This document shows, in pieces, positions 42,924 to 51,729 of a stretch of 64,000 nt of DNA. The translations under genes were made by a program, and so were the position numbers. This stretch comes from HTCC2207 sp002685195 (GTDB lineage: Bacteria; Pseudomonadota; Gammaproteobacteria; Pseudomonadales; Porticoccaceae). Location of the stretch: contig CP179212.1 of NCBI GenBank assembly GCA_051201675.1, forward strand, positions 1,612,001 through 1,676,000. Direction: 5' to 3'. Positions within the stretch are counted from its first letter, which is position 1, and each line of letters opens with the position of its first letter. Below the pieces are notes generated by a model, which did not search any database, had not been told where the DNA came from, and saw nothing but the letters and a program-made list of their open reading frames with translations.

Positions 42924-44408
42924 ATGGCTTCAAGAAATCTTATTCTCGCACTGGACCAAGGTACTACTTCGTCCCGAAGTATATTATTCAACCAGCAGTT
43001 CGGGATTGAGATGCAATCTCAACGCGAGTTTCAGCAACATTTCCCCGATTCTGGCTGGGTTGAGCATAACGCTATGGATATCTGGCAAACTACCCTAGAC
43101 ACCTGTCATGAGGCAATGGCGCAAGCTCAAGTTACCTCAGCGGATATTGCAGCGATTGGAATTACCAATCAACGGGAAACGACCATTATTTGGGATCGCT
43201 CAACAGGTAAACCTGTATATAACGCTATCGTCTGGCAAGATCGGCGGACTTCCGATCTTTGCAGTCAACTCAAAGAACAGGGCCTCGAACCCTTAGTAAC
43301 AGCCAACACGGGTTTATTATTAGATCCATACTTCTCGGCGACTAAAATTGCCTGGATTTTAGACAATGTGCCTAACGTGCGAGAGAAGGCTGAACGGGGT
43401 GAGCTCGCTTTTGGTACTGTTGATACTTGGCTTCTTTGGAATTTGACTGAAGGCCAGTCTCATGCCACTGATGCGACCAATGCTTCACGCACTATGCTCT
43501 ACAACATCCATAAGCATGACTGGGATGAGGAACTTCTTAAACTCTTCAACATACCGCGAAAACTTTTGCCTGACGTTAGAGACTGCGCTGCAGATTTTGG
43601 AACCACTACCTTACTTGGTGGCGCAATCCCAATTTTAGGGGTCGCCGGAGATCAACAGGCCGCCACATTGGGCCAAGCTTGCTTTGACACAGGAATGATG
43701 AAATCCACGTATGGCACAGGTTGCTTTGCTCTCTTGAATACCGGGAACACCGCTGTGACCTCAAACAATCGATTACTGACGACGATAGCATACCAGCTGA
43801 AAGGCGAACCCACCTATGCGCTAGAGGGCTCTATTTTTATTGCCGGAGCTGCGGTTCAATGGTTAAGAGATGGTATTGGAATTATCGAATCAGCAGCCCA
43901 AAGTGGGGAGCTTGCTCTCAAAGCAGATGCTAATCAACAGGTATACATGGTGCCCGCATTCACTGGTCTTGGTGCCCCTTGGTGGGATGCTGAGGCCAGA
44001 GGAGCTTTGTTTGGATTGACTAGGAACACCGGTCCCGCTGAAATAGCGAAAGCAGCCTTGGAATCCGTTTGTTATCAAACTTTGGATCTCTTAAAAGCCA
44101 TGCAATCTGATTGGCAGCATTCAGGACAAACAGTCCTTCGAGTGGATGGAGGTATGTCAGAGAGTGATTGGACTATGCAATGCCTTGCAGATATCCTCCA
44201 AACCCAAGTGGATCGGCCTGAAATAACTGAAACCACAGCGTTAGGTGCCGCTTGGCTTGCAGGCTCATCGGCGGGAGTCTGGCCAGATCGTGAAGGTTTT
44301 GCTAAAAGCTGGAAGGTTAGAAAGAGTTACGCGCCAAAAATGACGATAGCTGAACGAGACGTCAAAGTTGCGGGATGGAGTAAGGCTGTTCAACGAGTGT
44401 TGCAATGA
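42924..44408 (+). CDS. glpK: glycerol kinase
   Basis: A FGGY-family kinase that phosphorylates glycerol to sn-glycerol-3-phosphate. At 494 residues it is standard. ALDQGTTSSRSILF (about residues 8-21) is the phosphate loop, followed by GITNQRETT with the active-site loop, and later VAGDQQAATLGQ and DGGMSESDWTMQ; all are conserved. GGGGAG lies just upstream of ATG 42924. No glpF, glpD or glpR is nearby, so uptake and oxidation are encoded elsewhere or the gene uses glycerol produced internally. Convergent with lptG. Confidence 0.97.
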   Translation: MASRNLILALDQGTTSSRSILFNQQFGIEMQSQREFQQHFPDSGWVEHNAMDIWQTTLDTCHEAMAQAQVTSADIAAIGITNQRETTIIWDRSTGKPVYNAIVWQDRRTSDLCSQLKEQGLEPLVTANTGLLLDPYFSATKIAWILDNVPNVREKAERGELAFGTVDTWLLWNLTEGQSHATDATNASRTMLYNIHKHDWDEELLKLFNIPRKLLPDVRDCAADFGTTTLLGGAIPILGVAGDQQAATLGQACFDTGMMKSTYGTGCFALLNTGNTAVTSNNRLLTTIAYQLKGEPTYALEGSIFIAGAAVQWLRDGIGIIESAAQSGELALKADANQQVYMVPAFTGLGAPWWDAEARGALFGLTRNTGPAEIAKAALESVCYQTLDLLKAMQSDWQHSGQTVLRVDGGMSESDWTMQCLADILQTQVDRPEITETTALGAAWLAGSSAGVWPDREGFAKSWKVRKSYAPKMTIAERDVKVAGWSKAVQRVLQ

Positions 44409-44427
44409 CCTCAGGATCTTAAGAAAA

Positions 44428-45495
44428 TCAACCACTTCGTCTAATTAAATATAATCCAATGGCCGAGCAAAGCACTATGGGTATGACCACGGCATAGATC
44501 ACAGGAAAACCAAATACAATACTAAACGGGCCCAACAAATCCTGAATCATCTTAAAACTGATGCCGATCAGTACGCCAATAAAAATTCTGAAGCCCATTG
44601 TGGAATCTCTCAGAGGGCCAAACACAAAAGAGATAGCCACAAGAACAAGCCCAAAAATCACGAAAGGCTGTAATAACTTTCGCCAATAAGCCAATTCATA
44701 CAACGCAGTATCAGCATTCTGCTGCTGCAAGAAGCCGATATGGTTATCTAATGTGGTAATAGGCAGCGAAGCTGGCGGTAGAACGTTCACAGTTAGTATT
44801 TCAGGAGACAATTCAGATCTCCAATCACGGGTAATTTGCTTTTCTGTTACCGTTTTATTTTCAGTAAATCGCGTGATTGAAACATTTTCTTCGACCCAAA
44901 AGTCTTCACTAGCATTGTAAGTGGCTCGACTAGAGAAGCTGGCTTGCTCTAACTTTTGATCCGAATCAAATTGATAACGAGTGACTCCATAAAGAACACC
45001 GCCCGGGAATACAGCATTAAAATGCATGAATTCACTGCCCTCTCTGATCCAAAGGCCCGCTGCCGAATCCTGCACAGAAGAACCTTTGCGCAGATACTCT
45101 CTTGTACCATCAGCACGTTGATCTAAATAGGGGGTCAGATACTCGCCGATAGTTGCGCCAATCAAAATAAACACCAACACCGGCCTCATCACGAAATAAA
45201 CAATTCTCAAAAGAGATACACCCGACGCTCTCATTACCGTGACTTCGCTGTTACCCGCTAAAAGCCCCATACCGTAAATACATCCAATCAACGTAGAAAA
45301 CGGAATATATTCGTTAATCGTTGAAGGTAGCTTTGTGAAAACATAAACAAGCACATCTGAGAAGTGGTAATTTCTCTGGATCGCCCCAGTCTCATCGATA
45401 ACCGCAGCTACAACATCGAGGCCTACAATGACGCATAAAGCCAAAAATACTGAACTAAACACCGTGCTACCGATATGTCTTGCAAGCCGTCGCAT
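44428..45495 (-). CDS. lptG: LPS export ABC transporter permease LptG
   Basis: A permease of the LptB2FG complex that extracts lipopolysaccharide from the inner membrane. At 355 residues it has the six-helix LptF/LptG layout: three N-terminal helices, a periplasmic beta-jellyroll (about residues 130-255) and three C-terminal helices. The motif IPFSTLIGCIYGMGLLAGNSEVTVMRASG, with the coupling-helix E-x4-RASG, is present. Its start overlaps the lptF stop by one base, and it is convergent with glpK. Confidence 0.95.
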   Translation of the reverse strand: MRRLARHIGSTVFSSVFLALCVIVGLDVVAAVIDETGAIQRNYHFSDVLVYVFTKLPSTINEYIPFSTLIGCIYGMGLLAGNSEVTVMRASGVSLLRIVYFVMRPVLVFILIGATIGEYLTPYLDQRADGTREYLRKGSSVQDSAAGLWIREGSEFMHFNAVFPGGVLYGVTRYQFDSDQKLEQASFSSRATYNASEDFWVEENVSITRFTENKTVTEKQITRDWRSELSPEILTVNVLPPASLPITTLDNHIGFLQQQNADTALYELAYWRKLLQPFVIFGLVLVAISFVFGPLRDSTMGFRIFIGVLIGISFKMIQDLLGPFSIVFGFPVIYAVVIPIVLCSAIGLYLIRRSG

Positions 45496-46610
45496 TATGA
45501 GAATTTCATCCTCCTTAAAGCGACGATTCGCTGGAAAATTCTAAATCGCTCCGAATTTACTAAGAAAAAGCCCAATAATAAGAAAAATAGGTGCACTGGA
45601 ATCAATGTTAATCCAGCCGGGTAGTCTCCTGACTCTATGTTTCCACGTATCGCATTCAGCGACAGTAGATAAGCAAAATAAAGCATGATTGCGGGAAGTA
45701 ATTTTGCGAACCGTCCCTGCCTTGGATTCGTTCGACTGAGAGGAACAGCCATAATGACAACAACTAACACCATAAATGGAGTTGATAGCCTCCACTGCAA
45801 GGTTGCCCTCAATTCAGCCTCATTAGAAGACCAAAGATCAGCCGTTCTAATAGCATCAGTTTCTGGGTCTTCATTGACTTTCTGCGGTGGGTCCAGCTTG
45901 GAGCCATACTCCTCAAAATACGTAATCTGATAATTATGATTACCAGGTATACCCTCAAAACGATACCCACTGTCCAACACTAAATAGCGATCCTCGCCAT
46001 CTTTAGAGCGCTGCTGTTTACCAGACTCTGCAACCACTACCACTAGCCTACTGTCGAATGTTTCCGCAGAGCCCGCGGTGATAGCGAGAAAAACATCTTC
46101 AAGCTCTCTATCATCATTAATTCTCTCAGCATAAGTGACTCCTTTGTCGCCACCCAGTGTATAAAACTTTTTAGGGCTCACTTTATCTAACTCAGTCATT
46201 TCTTTTTGTGCTTTCAAGATCGTCTCAGCTTTAGCCGCTCCAGCTGGAGATCCATAGAGACTGAGCCAACCCACTAACACTGCCAATACCGCCCCCATTA
46301 TTAGGGTGTAACCTAAGAGCTGGCCTTCGGATATACCACAGGCTTTTAGCACACTCATCTCATTTTCCACATAGAGCCGACCGAAGGTCAACAAAATAGC
46401 CAAAAAGAAAGCTAACGGCAGAGTTAATTCAAGGAAACCAGGAATGCGGTATCCGATTACTGCGAAAATCACGGCTGGATCCATATTACCCGCCAATGCA
46501 TTGGCAAGGTATTTAACAAACCGACCACTGATTAACACTAAAAGCAAGACGATGCAGATAGCAAAGGTGGTCGACAAAATTTCTCGAGTTAAATAACGGA
46601 AAATAATCAC
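45495..46610 (-). CDS. lptF: LPS export ABC transporter permease LptF
   Basis: The partner permease of LptG. The GTG at 46610 gives an N-terminus IIFRYLTREIL that matches E. coli IIIRYLVRETL and a length of 371 residues (366 in E. coli); an upstream in-frame start at 46676 would add 22 unrelated residues. Topology is as for LptG, with the coupling motif VLKACGISEGQL at about residue 85 and a large periplasmic jellyroll between helices 3 and 4. It forms an lptF-lptG operon divergent from pepA, the same arrangement as in Pseudomonas and E. coli. Confidence 0.94.
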   Translation of the reverse strand: MIIFRYLTREILSTTFAICIVLLLVLISGRFVKYLANALAGNMDPAVIFAVIGYRIPGFLELTLPLAFFLAILLTFGRLYVENEMSVLKACGISEGQLLGYTLIMGAVLAVLVGWLSLYGSPAGAAKAETILKAQKEMTELDKVSPKKFYTLGGDKGVTYAERINDDRELEDVFLAITAGSAETFDSRLVVVVAESGKQQRSKDGEDRYLVLDSGYRFEGIPGNHNYQITYFEEYGSKLDPPQKVNEDPETDAIRTADLWSSNEAELRATLQWRLSTPFMVLVVVIMAVPLSRTNPRQGRFAKLLPAIMLYFAYLLSLNAIRGNIESGDYPAGLTLIPVHLFFLLLGFFLVNSERFRIFQRIVALRRMKFS

Positions 46611-46706
46611 TGTATTCAGCTTATAGCTCTTGGGTGTGGTTAAACAAACTGGTATCGTAAGCGCCAAACATTTCAAGTTATAAACATAGAACTATATGGA
46701 GCAAAC

Positions 46707-48170
46707 ATGGAGTTTAATGCATCTTCGGCAAACCTGTTAAAGATAAAAGTTGATTCTCTCATCCTGCCGACAGGGTCACAACTAAAAAACAACGCTAAAG
46801 TGATTGATGAAACACTTGACGGCACTATTTCGTCTCTCATAAAAGCTGGCGATTTTACTGGTAAATCCTCTGAGATTTGCGTTTTACATACGTTGGGCCA
46901 ATCACACAAGCGAATTATTTTATTAGGTACCGATGGTGCTTCAACTCCCCAAAAGATGATTAAGGTTATTGAGGCTGGCGCGCGTGCAGCTCAAAAGACC
47001 ACTAGCGCCAAAGTTCTCTGGGTTGGCGAGAGCTTGGGAGATGATCATGAATGGCAGGCAAGTATTGTTGCTCGCAGTACGCTAACCGCTGGGTACAAAT
47101 ATGCCGGAACTGGAAAGAAGCCAAAACCTAATAAATTAAAATCGGCAACTTATTGGACCGACAGTAAAAAACTCTCTAATGCCGCCAACGCAGGCCTGCA
47201 GTATGGCAGTGCGATCGGCGGTGGAATGAACGCTGCGCGACAATTGGGTAATTTACCTGCCAATATATGCACACCCAATTATTTGGCCGCACAAGCTAAA
47301 CTATTGGCGAAGGGCCAGGCAAAGCTAACTACTAGTATTGTGAAAGAAGCAGAAATGAAGACCTTAAAAATGGGTTCTTTGCTTTCCGTTAGTGCCGGCT
47401 CAGTGGAACCAGGCAATTTGATTGTTATGAAATATCAGGGTGCTAAAAGTACCGTTAAACCTACTGTGCTTGTGGGTAAGGCGGTAACTTTTGATACCGG
47501 CGGTATTAGCCTAAAACCAGGCCGTGGAATGGACGAAATGAAGTTTGATATGTGTGGAGGGGCCTCTGTCTTTGGTGTCATGAATGCTCTTCTTGAGACC
47601 CAGCTACCGGTTAATGTGATCGGTATTATCCCAGCAGTAGAAAACATGCCCGCCGGCAATGCCACTAAACCTGGAGATGTTGTCACGAGTATGTCTGGAC
47701 AAACTATCGAAGTCCTTAATACGGATGCTGAGGGTCGACTAATTCTCTGTGACGCCCTAACTTATGCAGGTCGATTTAAGCCTGACACCATTATTGATAT
47801 AGCGACTCTCACTGGAGCAGTTATAGGTGCATTGGGCAAATTCACCTCAGGGCTTCTTTCAAATGATGATAATCTGGCTGAAGATCTTCTAAACAGCGGA
47901 ACTCGCAGTGGCGATCGAGCATGGAGACTGCCCCTTTGGGAAGAATACGACGCGCAGATAAAAAGTAACTTTGCTGACATGGCCAACATTGGTGGTGAAG
48001 CTGGAACAATAACTGCCGCTTGCTTTTTATCTCGATTCACCAAAGATTACAAATGGGCTCATTTGGATATCGCTGGCACTGCTTGGTTGTCGGGCCCTCA
48101 AAAAGGAGCTACCGGCAGGCCTGTGCCAATGCTAATGGAGTATATTCGAAGCAAAGCATCTAAAGATTAA
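46707..48170 (+). CDS. pepA: leucyl aminopeptidase (M17)
   Basis: A cytosolic hexameric Mn2+/Zn2+ aminopeptidase of 487 residues; E. coli PepA also acts as a DNA-binding factor in site-specific recombination. The M17 signature NTDAEGRL and metal-ligand segments (KAVTFDTGGISLKP, MDEMKFDMCGGA) are intact, in the C-terminal catalytic domain (about 170-487). GGAG lies just before the ATG. It is divergent from lptF and 34 bases upstream of holC, matching the conserved gammaproteobacterial order lptG-lptF / pepA-holC-valS. Confidence 0.96.
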   Translation: MEFNASSANLLKIKVDSLILPTGSQLKNNAKVIDETLDGTISSLIKAGDFTGKSSEICVLHTLGQSHKRIILLGTDGASTPQKMIKVIEAGARAAQKTTSAKVLWVGESLGDDHEWQASIVARSTLTAGYKYAGTGKKPKPNKLKSATYWTDSKKLSNAANAGLQYGSAIGGGMNAARQLGNLPANICTPNYLAAQAKLLAKGQAKLTTSIVKEAEMKTLKMGSLLSVSAGSVEPGNLIVMKYQGAKSTVKPTVLVGKAVTFDTGGISLKPGRGMDEMKFDMCGGASVFGVMNALLETQLPVNVIGIIPAVENMPAGNATKPGDVVTSMSGQTIEVLNTDAEGRLILCDALTYAGRFKPDTIIDIATLTGAVIGALGKFTSGLLSNDDNLAEDLLNSGTRSGDRAWRLPLWEEYDAQIKSNFADMANIGGEAGTITAACFLSRFTKDYKWAHLDIAGTAWLSGPQKGATGRPVPMLMEYIRSKASKD

Positions 48171-48204
48171 TTGTTTTAGATGGACTCCAAAGGCAGATGA
48201 GACG

Positions 48205-48633
48205 TTGACCAATATTTCTTTTTATAAACTAGCTGGCGATCAAAACTTAGCCTTAACGCTGATCTGCCAGTTAGTCAAAAAAGCCCACAAACAAGATCAG
48301 CAGGTTCTGTGCCTAATGCCTGGCGAGTCCGAGGTTATATCTCTGGACAAGGCGATGTGGGCGTCTGAACCGAGCTCTTTTTTACCCCATGGAACAGGCG
48401 CTGAAAGCAGCCCGATTGCAGTCAGCTGTGATGCTGAACCAGGAGATCATCATCAGGTTTTAATAAATCTGCAACCTGAAATTCCAACTTGGTTTAGCCG
48501 TTTTGATCGAGTTATCGAGATCATCTACCAAGACTCTAATTATGAACAAAGCAAGCGCGACAATTTCGTGTTTTATAAAAAAAGGGGCTACCCTATTAGC
48601 TATCATGATTTAACGGATAAATTTAAGCCCTAG
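48205..48633 (+). CDS. holC: DNA polymerase III chi subunit
   Basis: Chi links the clamp loader to SSB at the replication fork. The 142-residue protein starts at a TTG (48205) giving TNISFYKL, which aligns with the E. coli KNATFYLL. The conserved region around LDKAMWASEPSSFLPH (about residues 48-63) corresponds to E. coli LDEALWARPAESFVPH, where the psi- and SSB-contacting surface lies. Its position between pepA and valS is diagnostic. A divergent psi candidate is encoded at about 27.8 kb. Confidence 0.92.
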   Translation: MTNISFYKLAGDQNLALTLICQLVKKAHKQDQQVLCLMPGESEVISLDKAMWASEPSSFLPHGTGAESSPIAVSCDAEPGDHHQVLINLQPEIPTWFSRFDRVIEIIYQDSNYEQSKRDNFVFYKKRGYPISYHDLTDKFKP

Positions 48634-48858
48634 CTTCCCTAAAGGGATGATTTGTTAACCCATTACTTTGGTTTGTAATCACTTTAAAATATGTTCGCCT
48701 CAGGCCCCTTGATTATATCCAAGAGAGATTAGTACTTTATCAAAGAAAAGATAGAGACTTTTAATCGGCAAAGCTAGCGGCAAAACCCTCCAAGCCCTAT
48801 AATCCCTTCTAGGGAAAACAACTCATACTACTCCTACCTTTGGGATGAAAAATCAATA

Positions 48859-51723
48859 ATGGAAAAAACATTCCAACCACAAGATGTCGAAACCAAATGG
48901 TATAAAACCTGGGAAAGCAGGGGTTATTTTAAGCCCTCTGGTAGCGGTGATCCCTACAGCATCGTCATTCCACCTCCTAATGTCACTGGCAGCTTACATA
49001 TAGGCCATGCCCTGCAGCACGGTATAATGGATGCTTTGACTCGATACGAGCGTATGAAAGGAAAGAACACCCTGTGGCAAGTAGGTACGGATCATGCCGG
49101 GATTGCCACTCAAATGGTTGTTGAGCGCAAACTAGCTGCAGAATCGTCCCCCGGAAGAGAAGCGTTGGGTCGCGATAAATTTATTGATGAAATCTGGAAA
49201 TGGAAGGAACAATCGGGCGGCACGATAACTCAGCAAATGCGACGTCTGGGTAACTCCGTAGACTGGGAAACCGAGCGTTTCACGATGGATGATGGTTTTT
49301 ATGCGGCTGTTCAAGAAGTCTTTATTAGACTTTATGACTCCGATTTAATCTATCGAGGCAAGAGACTGGTCAACTGGGACCCTAAATTACACACCGCTAT
49401 TTCTGATCTAGAAGTTGAAAATCGTGAAGTCAAAGGCAAGATGTGGCATTTACGCTACCCCTTAGCAAACGGGGTCAAAACAGCAGACGGAAAGGACTAC
49501 ATTGTCGTTGCAACCACGCGCCCAGAGACCATGCTAGGTGACACTGGTGTTGCTGTGAATCCAGATGACCCTCGCTACCAGAGTCTCATTGGTTCATCAG
49601 TAATTCTGCCTCTTGTGGACAGATTAGTTCCTATATTTTCCGATCAATATGCCAGCATGGAAAAAGGTACAGGCTGCGTAAAAATTACCCCTGCCCATGA
49701 TTTTAATGACTACGAGGTAGGTCAGCGACAATCACTAGCTATGATCAATATTCTTACCAATAATGGCGATATCCGCCAGTCTCCTGAGTGTGTAAATTCA
49801 GATGGTAGTGATAGCTCGGATATAGACGCAACTATTCCAGAAAAATATCAAGGAATGGAAAGGTTTGCTGCACGTCGAGAAATTGTGGCAGATTTTGAAA
49901 CTTTAGGACTACTTCAATCAGTTGAAGAAAATGATATGACAGTCCCCTACGGTGATCGGGGTGGTGTGGTCATTGAGCCTATGTTGACCAACCAGTGGTA
50001 TGTTGATGCAAAAAAATTAGCTATCCCAGCAGTCGAGGCTGTAGAGGATGGTCGAATCAAATTTGTTCCACAACAGTATGAAAATATGTACTTCTCTTGG
50101 ATGCGTAACATTCAGGATTGGTGTATCTCCAGACAGCTTTGGTGGGGCCATAGAATTCCAGCCTGGTATGACGAAGCTGGCAAAGCATATGTTGGTAGCA
50201 GTGAATCAGCCGTCCGTGAAAAATATAATCTAGGTGATATTTCATTGACGCAAGATGAAGACGTTTTAGATACCTGGTTCTCATCAGCCTTATGGACCTT
50301 CGCCACACAAGGATGGCCAGAAAATACTGAACGTCTGCAGACATTCCATCCCACTGATGTATTAGTGACCGGTTTTGACATCATTTTTTTCTGGGTTGCC
50401 AGAATGGTAATGATGACCATGCATTTGGTAAAAAACGAAGATGGAAGCCCACAGGTACCTTTTAAAACGGTTTATGTGACGGGTCTTATTCGTGATGAAC
50501 AAGGTCAAAAAATGTCAAAATCTAAAGGAAATGTTTTAGATCCTCTAGATATGATTGATGGTATTAGCCTTGAAGATCTGGTTGCCAAACGCACTGACAA
50601 TATGATGCAACCCAAACAAGCAGACAAAATTGCCAGCCGAACACGAAAACAATTCCCTGATGGAATTGAAGCTAATGGTTCAGACGCTCTTCGCTTTACA
50701 TTATGTGCTCTAACATCAACCGGCCGAGACATAAACTGGGACATGAAACGGCTTGAGGGCTATCGTAACTTCTGCAATAAGATCTGGAATGCATCACGAT
50801 ATGTCCTGATGAACGCAGAAGGTCATGATTGCGGTCAAAACAATAACAGCTATACACTTAGTTTAGCTGATCGCTGGATTGTTTCTCGCCTTCAACAAGC
50901 TGAATTAGACGTAACATCGGCGATTAATAGTTACCGCTTTGACCTTGCAACTCAGGCGCTTTATGACTTTGTTTGGAATGAATACTGCGACTGGTACTTG
51001 GAGCTGTCGAAACCTGTCCTTTGGGATGAAAAGGGCGATGAAGCGCTTAAATTAGGCACTCGACGTACCTTAGTCAGAGTTTTGGAGGCGACTCTTCGAT
51101 TAGCACATCCTCTAATGCCTTTCATTACAGAAGAAATTTGGCAAAATGTCGCTCCATTAGCAGGCATTGAGGTTGATTCAGAGAGCACCATAATGCTCCA
51201 ACCATACCCTGTTTCCGATAGTGGGCTAATTGATCAAGACGCTATTAAAGATATTGAATGGTTAAAAACTGTCATTGAAGGTGTCAGGAATATCCGTGGA
51301 GAGATGAATATCTCGCCGGCGACCTCACTCAATGTGTTTTTCGCTCGAGGTGACCAAAATGACTTACGACGAATGAATGAAAACCGCCAATTTCTTAGCA
51401 AACTTGCTAGTTTGGAATCCATAACATGGCTCGATGACACTGAAAAAGCACCGCTCAGTGCAACCGCACTTGCTGGGGAGCTAGAGATATTAGTGCCTAT
51501 GGCGGGGCTGATTGATGTCGCGGCAGAATTAAGTCGTCTTGATAGAGAAATTGAAAAATTATCCTTAGATGCCAAGAAACTCTCAGGAAAACTCAGCAAC
51601 GAAAAGTTTGTAGGTAAAGCGCCCGCTGAAGTTGTAAGTAAAGAACGTCAAAAGCTTTCTGATATCGAGAGCTCCCTGAATCAACTCAATGAAAAACGTA
51701 ATGCCATTGCTGAGATGGCGTAA
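48859..51723 (+). CDS. valS: valyl-tRNA synthetase
   Basis: Class I aminoacyl-tRNA synthetase of 954 residues (E. coli 951). PPPNVTGSLHIGHAL (HIGH, about residues 35-49) and KMSKSKGNVLDP (KMSKS, about 555) are conserved. The editing (CP1) domain lies between them (around TTRPETMLGDTGVAV), with the anticodon-binding domain near 700-830 and a C-terminal coiled coil (about 885-954) typical of ValRS. It is 6 bases upstream of rep. The 225-base gap before it contains no recognised T-box. Confidence 0.98.
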   Translation: MEKTFQPQDVETKWYKTWESRGYFKPSGSGDPYSIVIPPPNVTGSLHIGHALQHGIMDALTRYERMKGKNTLWQVGTDHAGIATQMVVERKLAAESSPGREALGRDKFIDEIWKWKEQSGGTITQQMRRLGNSVDWETERFTMDDGFYAAVQEVFIRLYDSDLIYRGKRLVNWDPKLHTAISDLEVENREVKGKMWHLRYPLANGVKTADGKDYIVVATTRPETMLGDTGVAVNPDDPRYQSLIGSSVILPLVDRLVPIFSDQYASMEKGTGCVKITPAHDFNDYEVGQRQSLAMINILTNNGDIRQSPECVNSDGSDSSDIDATIPEKYQGMERFAARREIVADFETLGLLQSVEENDMTVPYGDRGGVVIEPMLTNQWYVDAKKLAIPAVEAVEDGRIKFVPQQYENMYFSWMRNIQDWCISRQLWWGHRIPAWYDEAGKAYVGSSESAVREKYNLGDISLTQDEDVLDTWFSSALWTFATQGWPENTERLQTFHPTDVLVTGFDIIFFWVARMVMMTMHLVKNEDGSPQVPFKTVYVTGLIRDEQGQKMSKSKGNVLDPLDMIDGISLEDLVAKRTDNMMQPKQADKIASRTRKQFPDGIEANGSDALRFTLCALTSTGRDINWDMKRLEGYRNFCNKIWNASRYVLMNAEGHDCGQNNNSYTLSLADRWIVSRLQQAELDVTSAINSYRFDLATQALYDFVWNEYCDWYLELSKPVLWDEKGDEALKLGTRRTLVRVLEATLRLAHPLMPFITEEIWQNVAPLAGIEVDSESTIMLQPYPVSDSGLIDQDAIKDIEWLKTVIEGVRNIRGEMNISPATSLNVFFARGDQNDLRRMNENRQFLSKLASLESITWLDDTEKAPLSATALAGELEILVPMAGLIDVAAELSRLDREIEKLSLDAKKLSGKLSNEKFVGKAPAEVVSKERQKLSDIESSLNQLNEKRNAIAEMA

Positions 51724-51729
51724 CGTTTA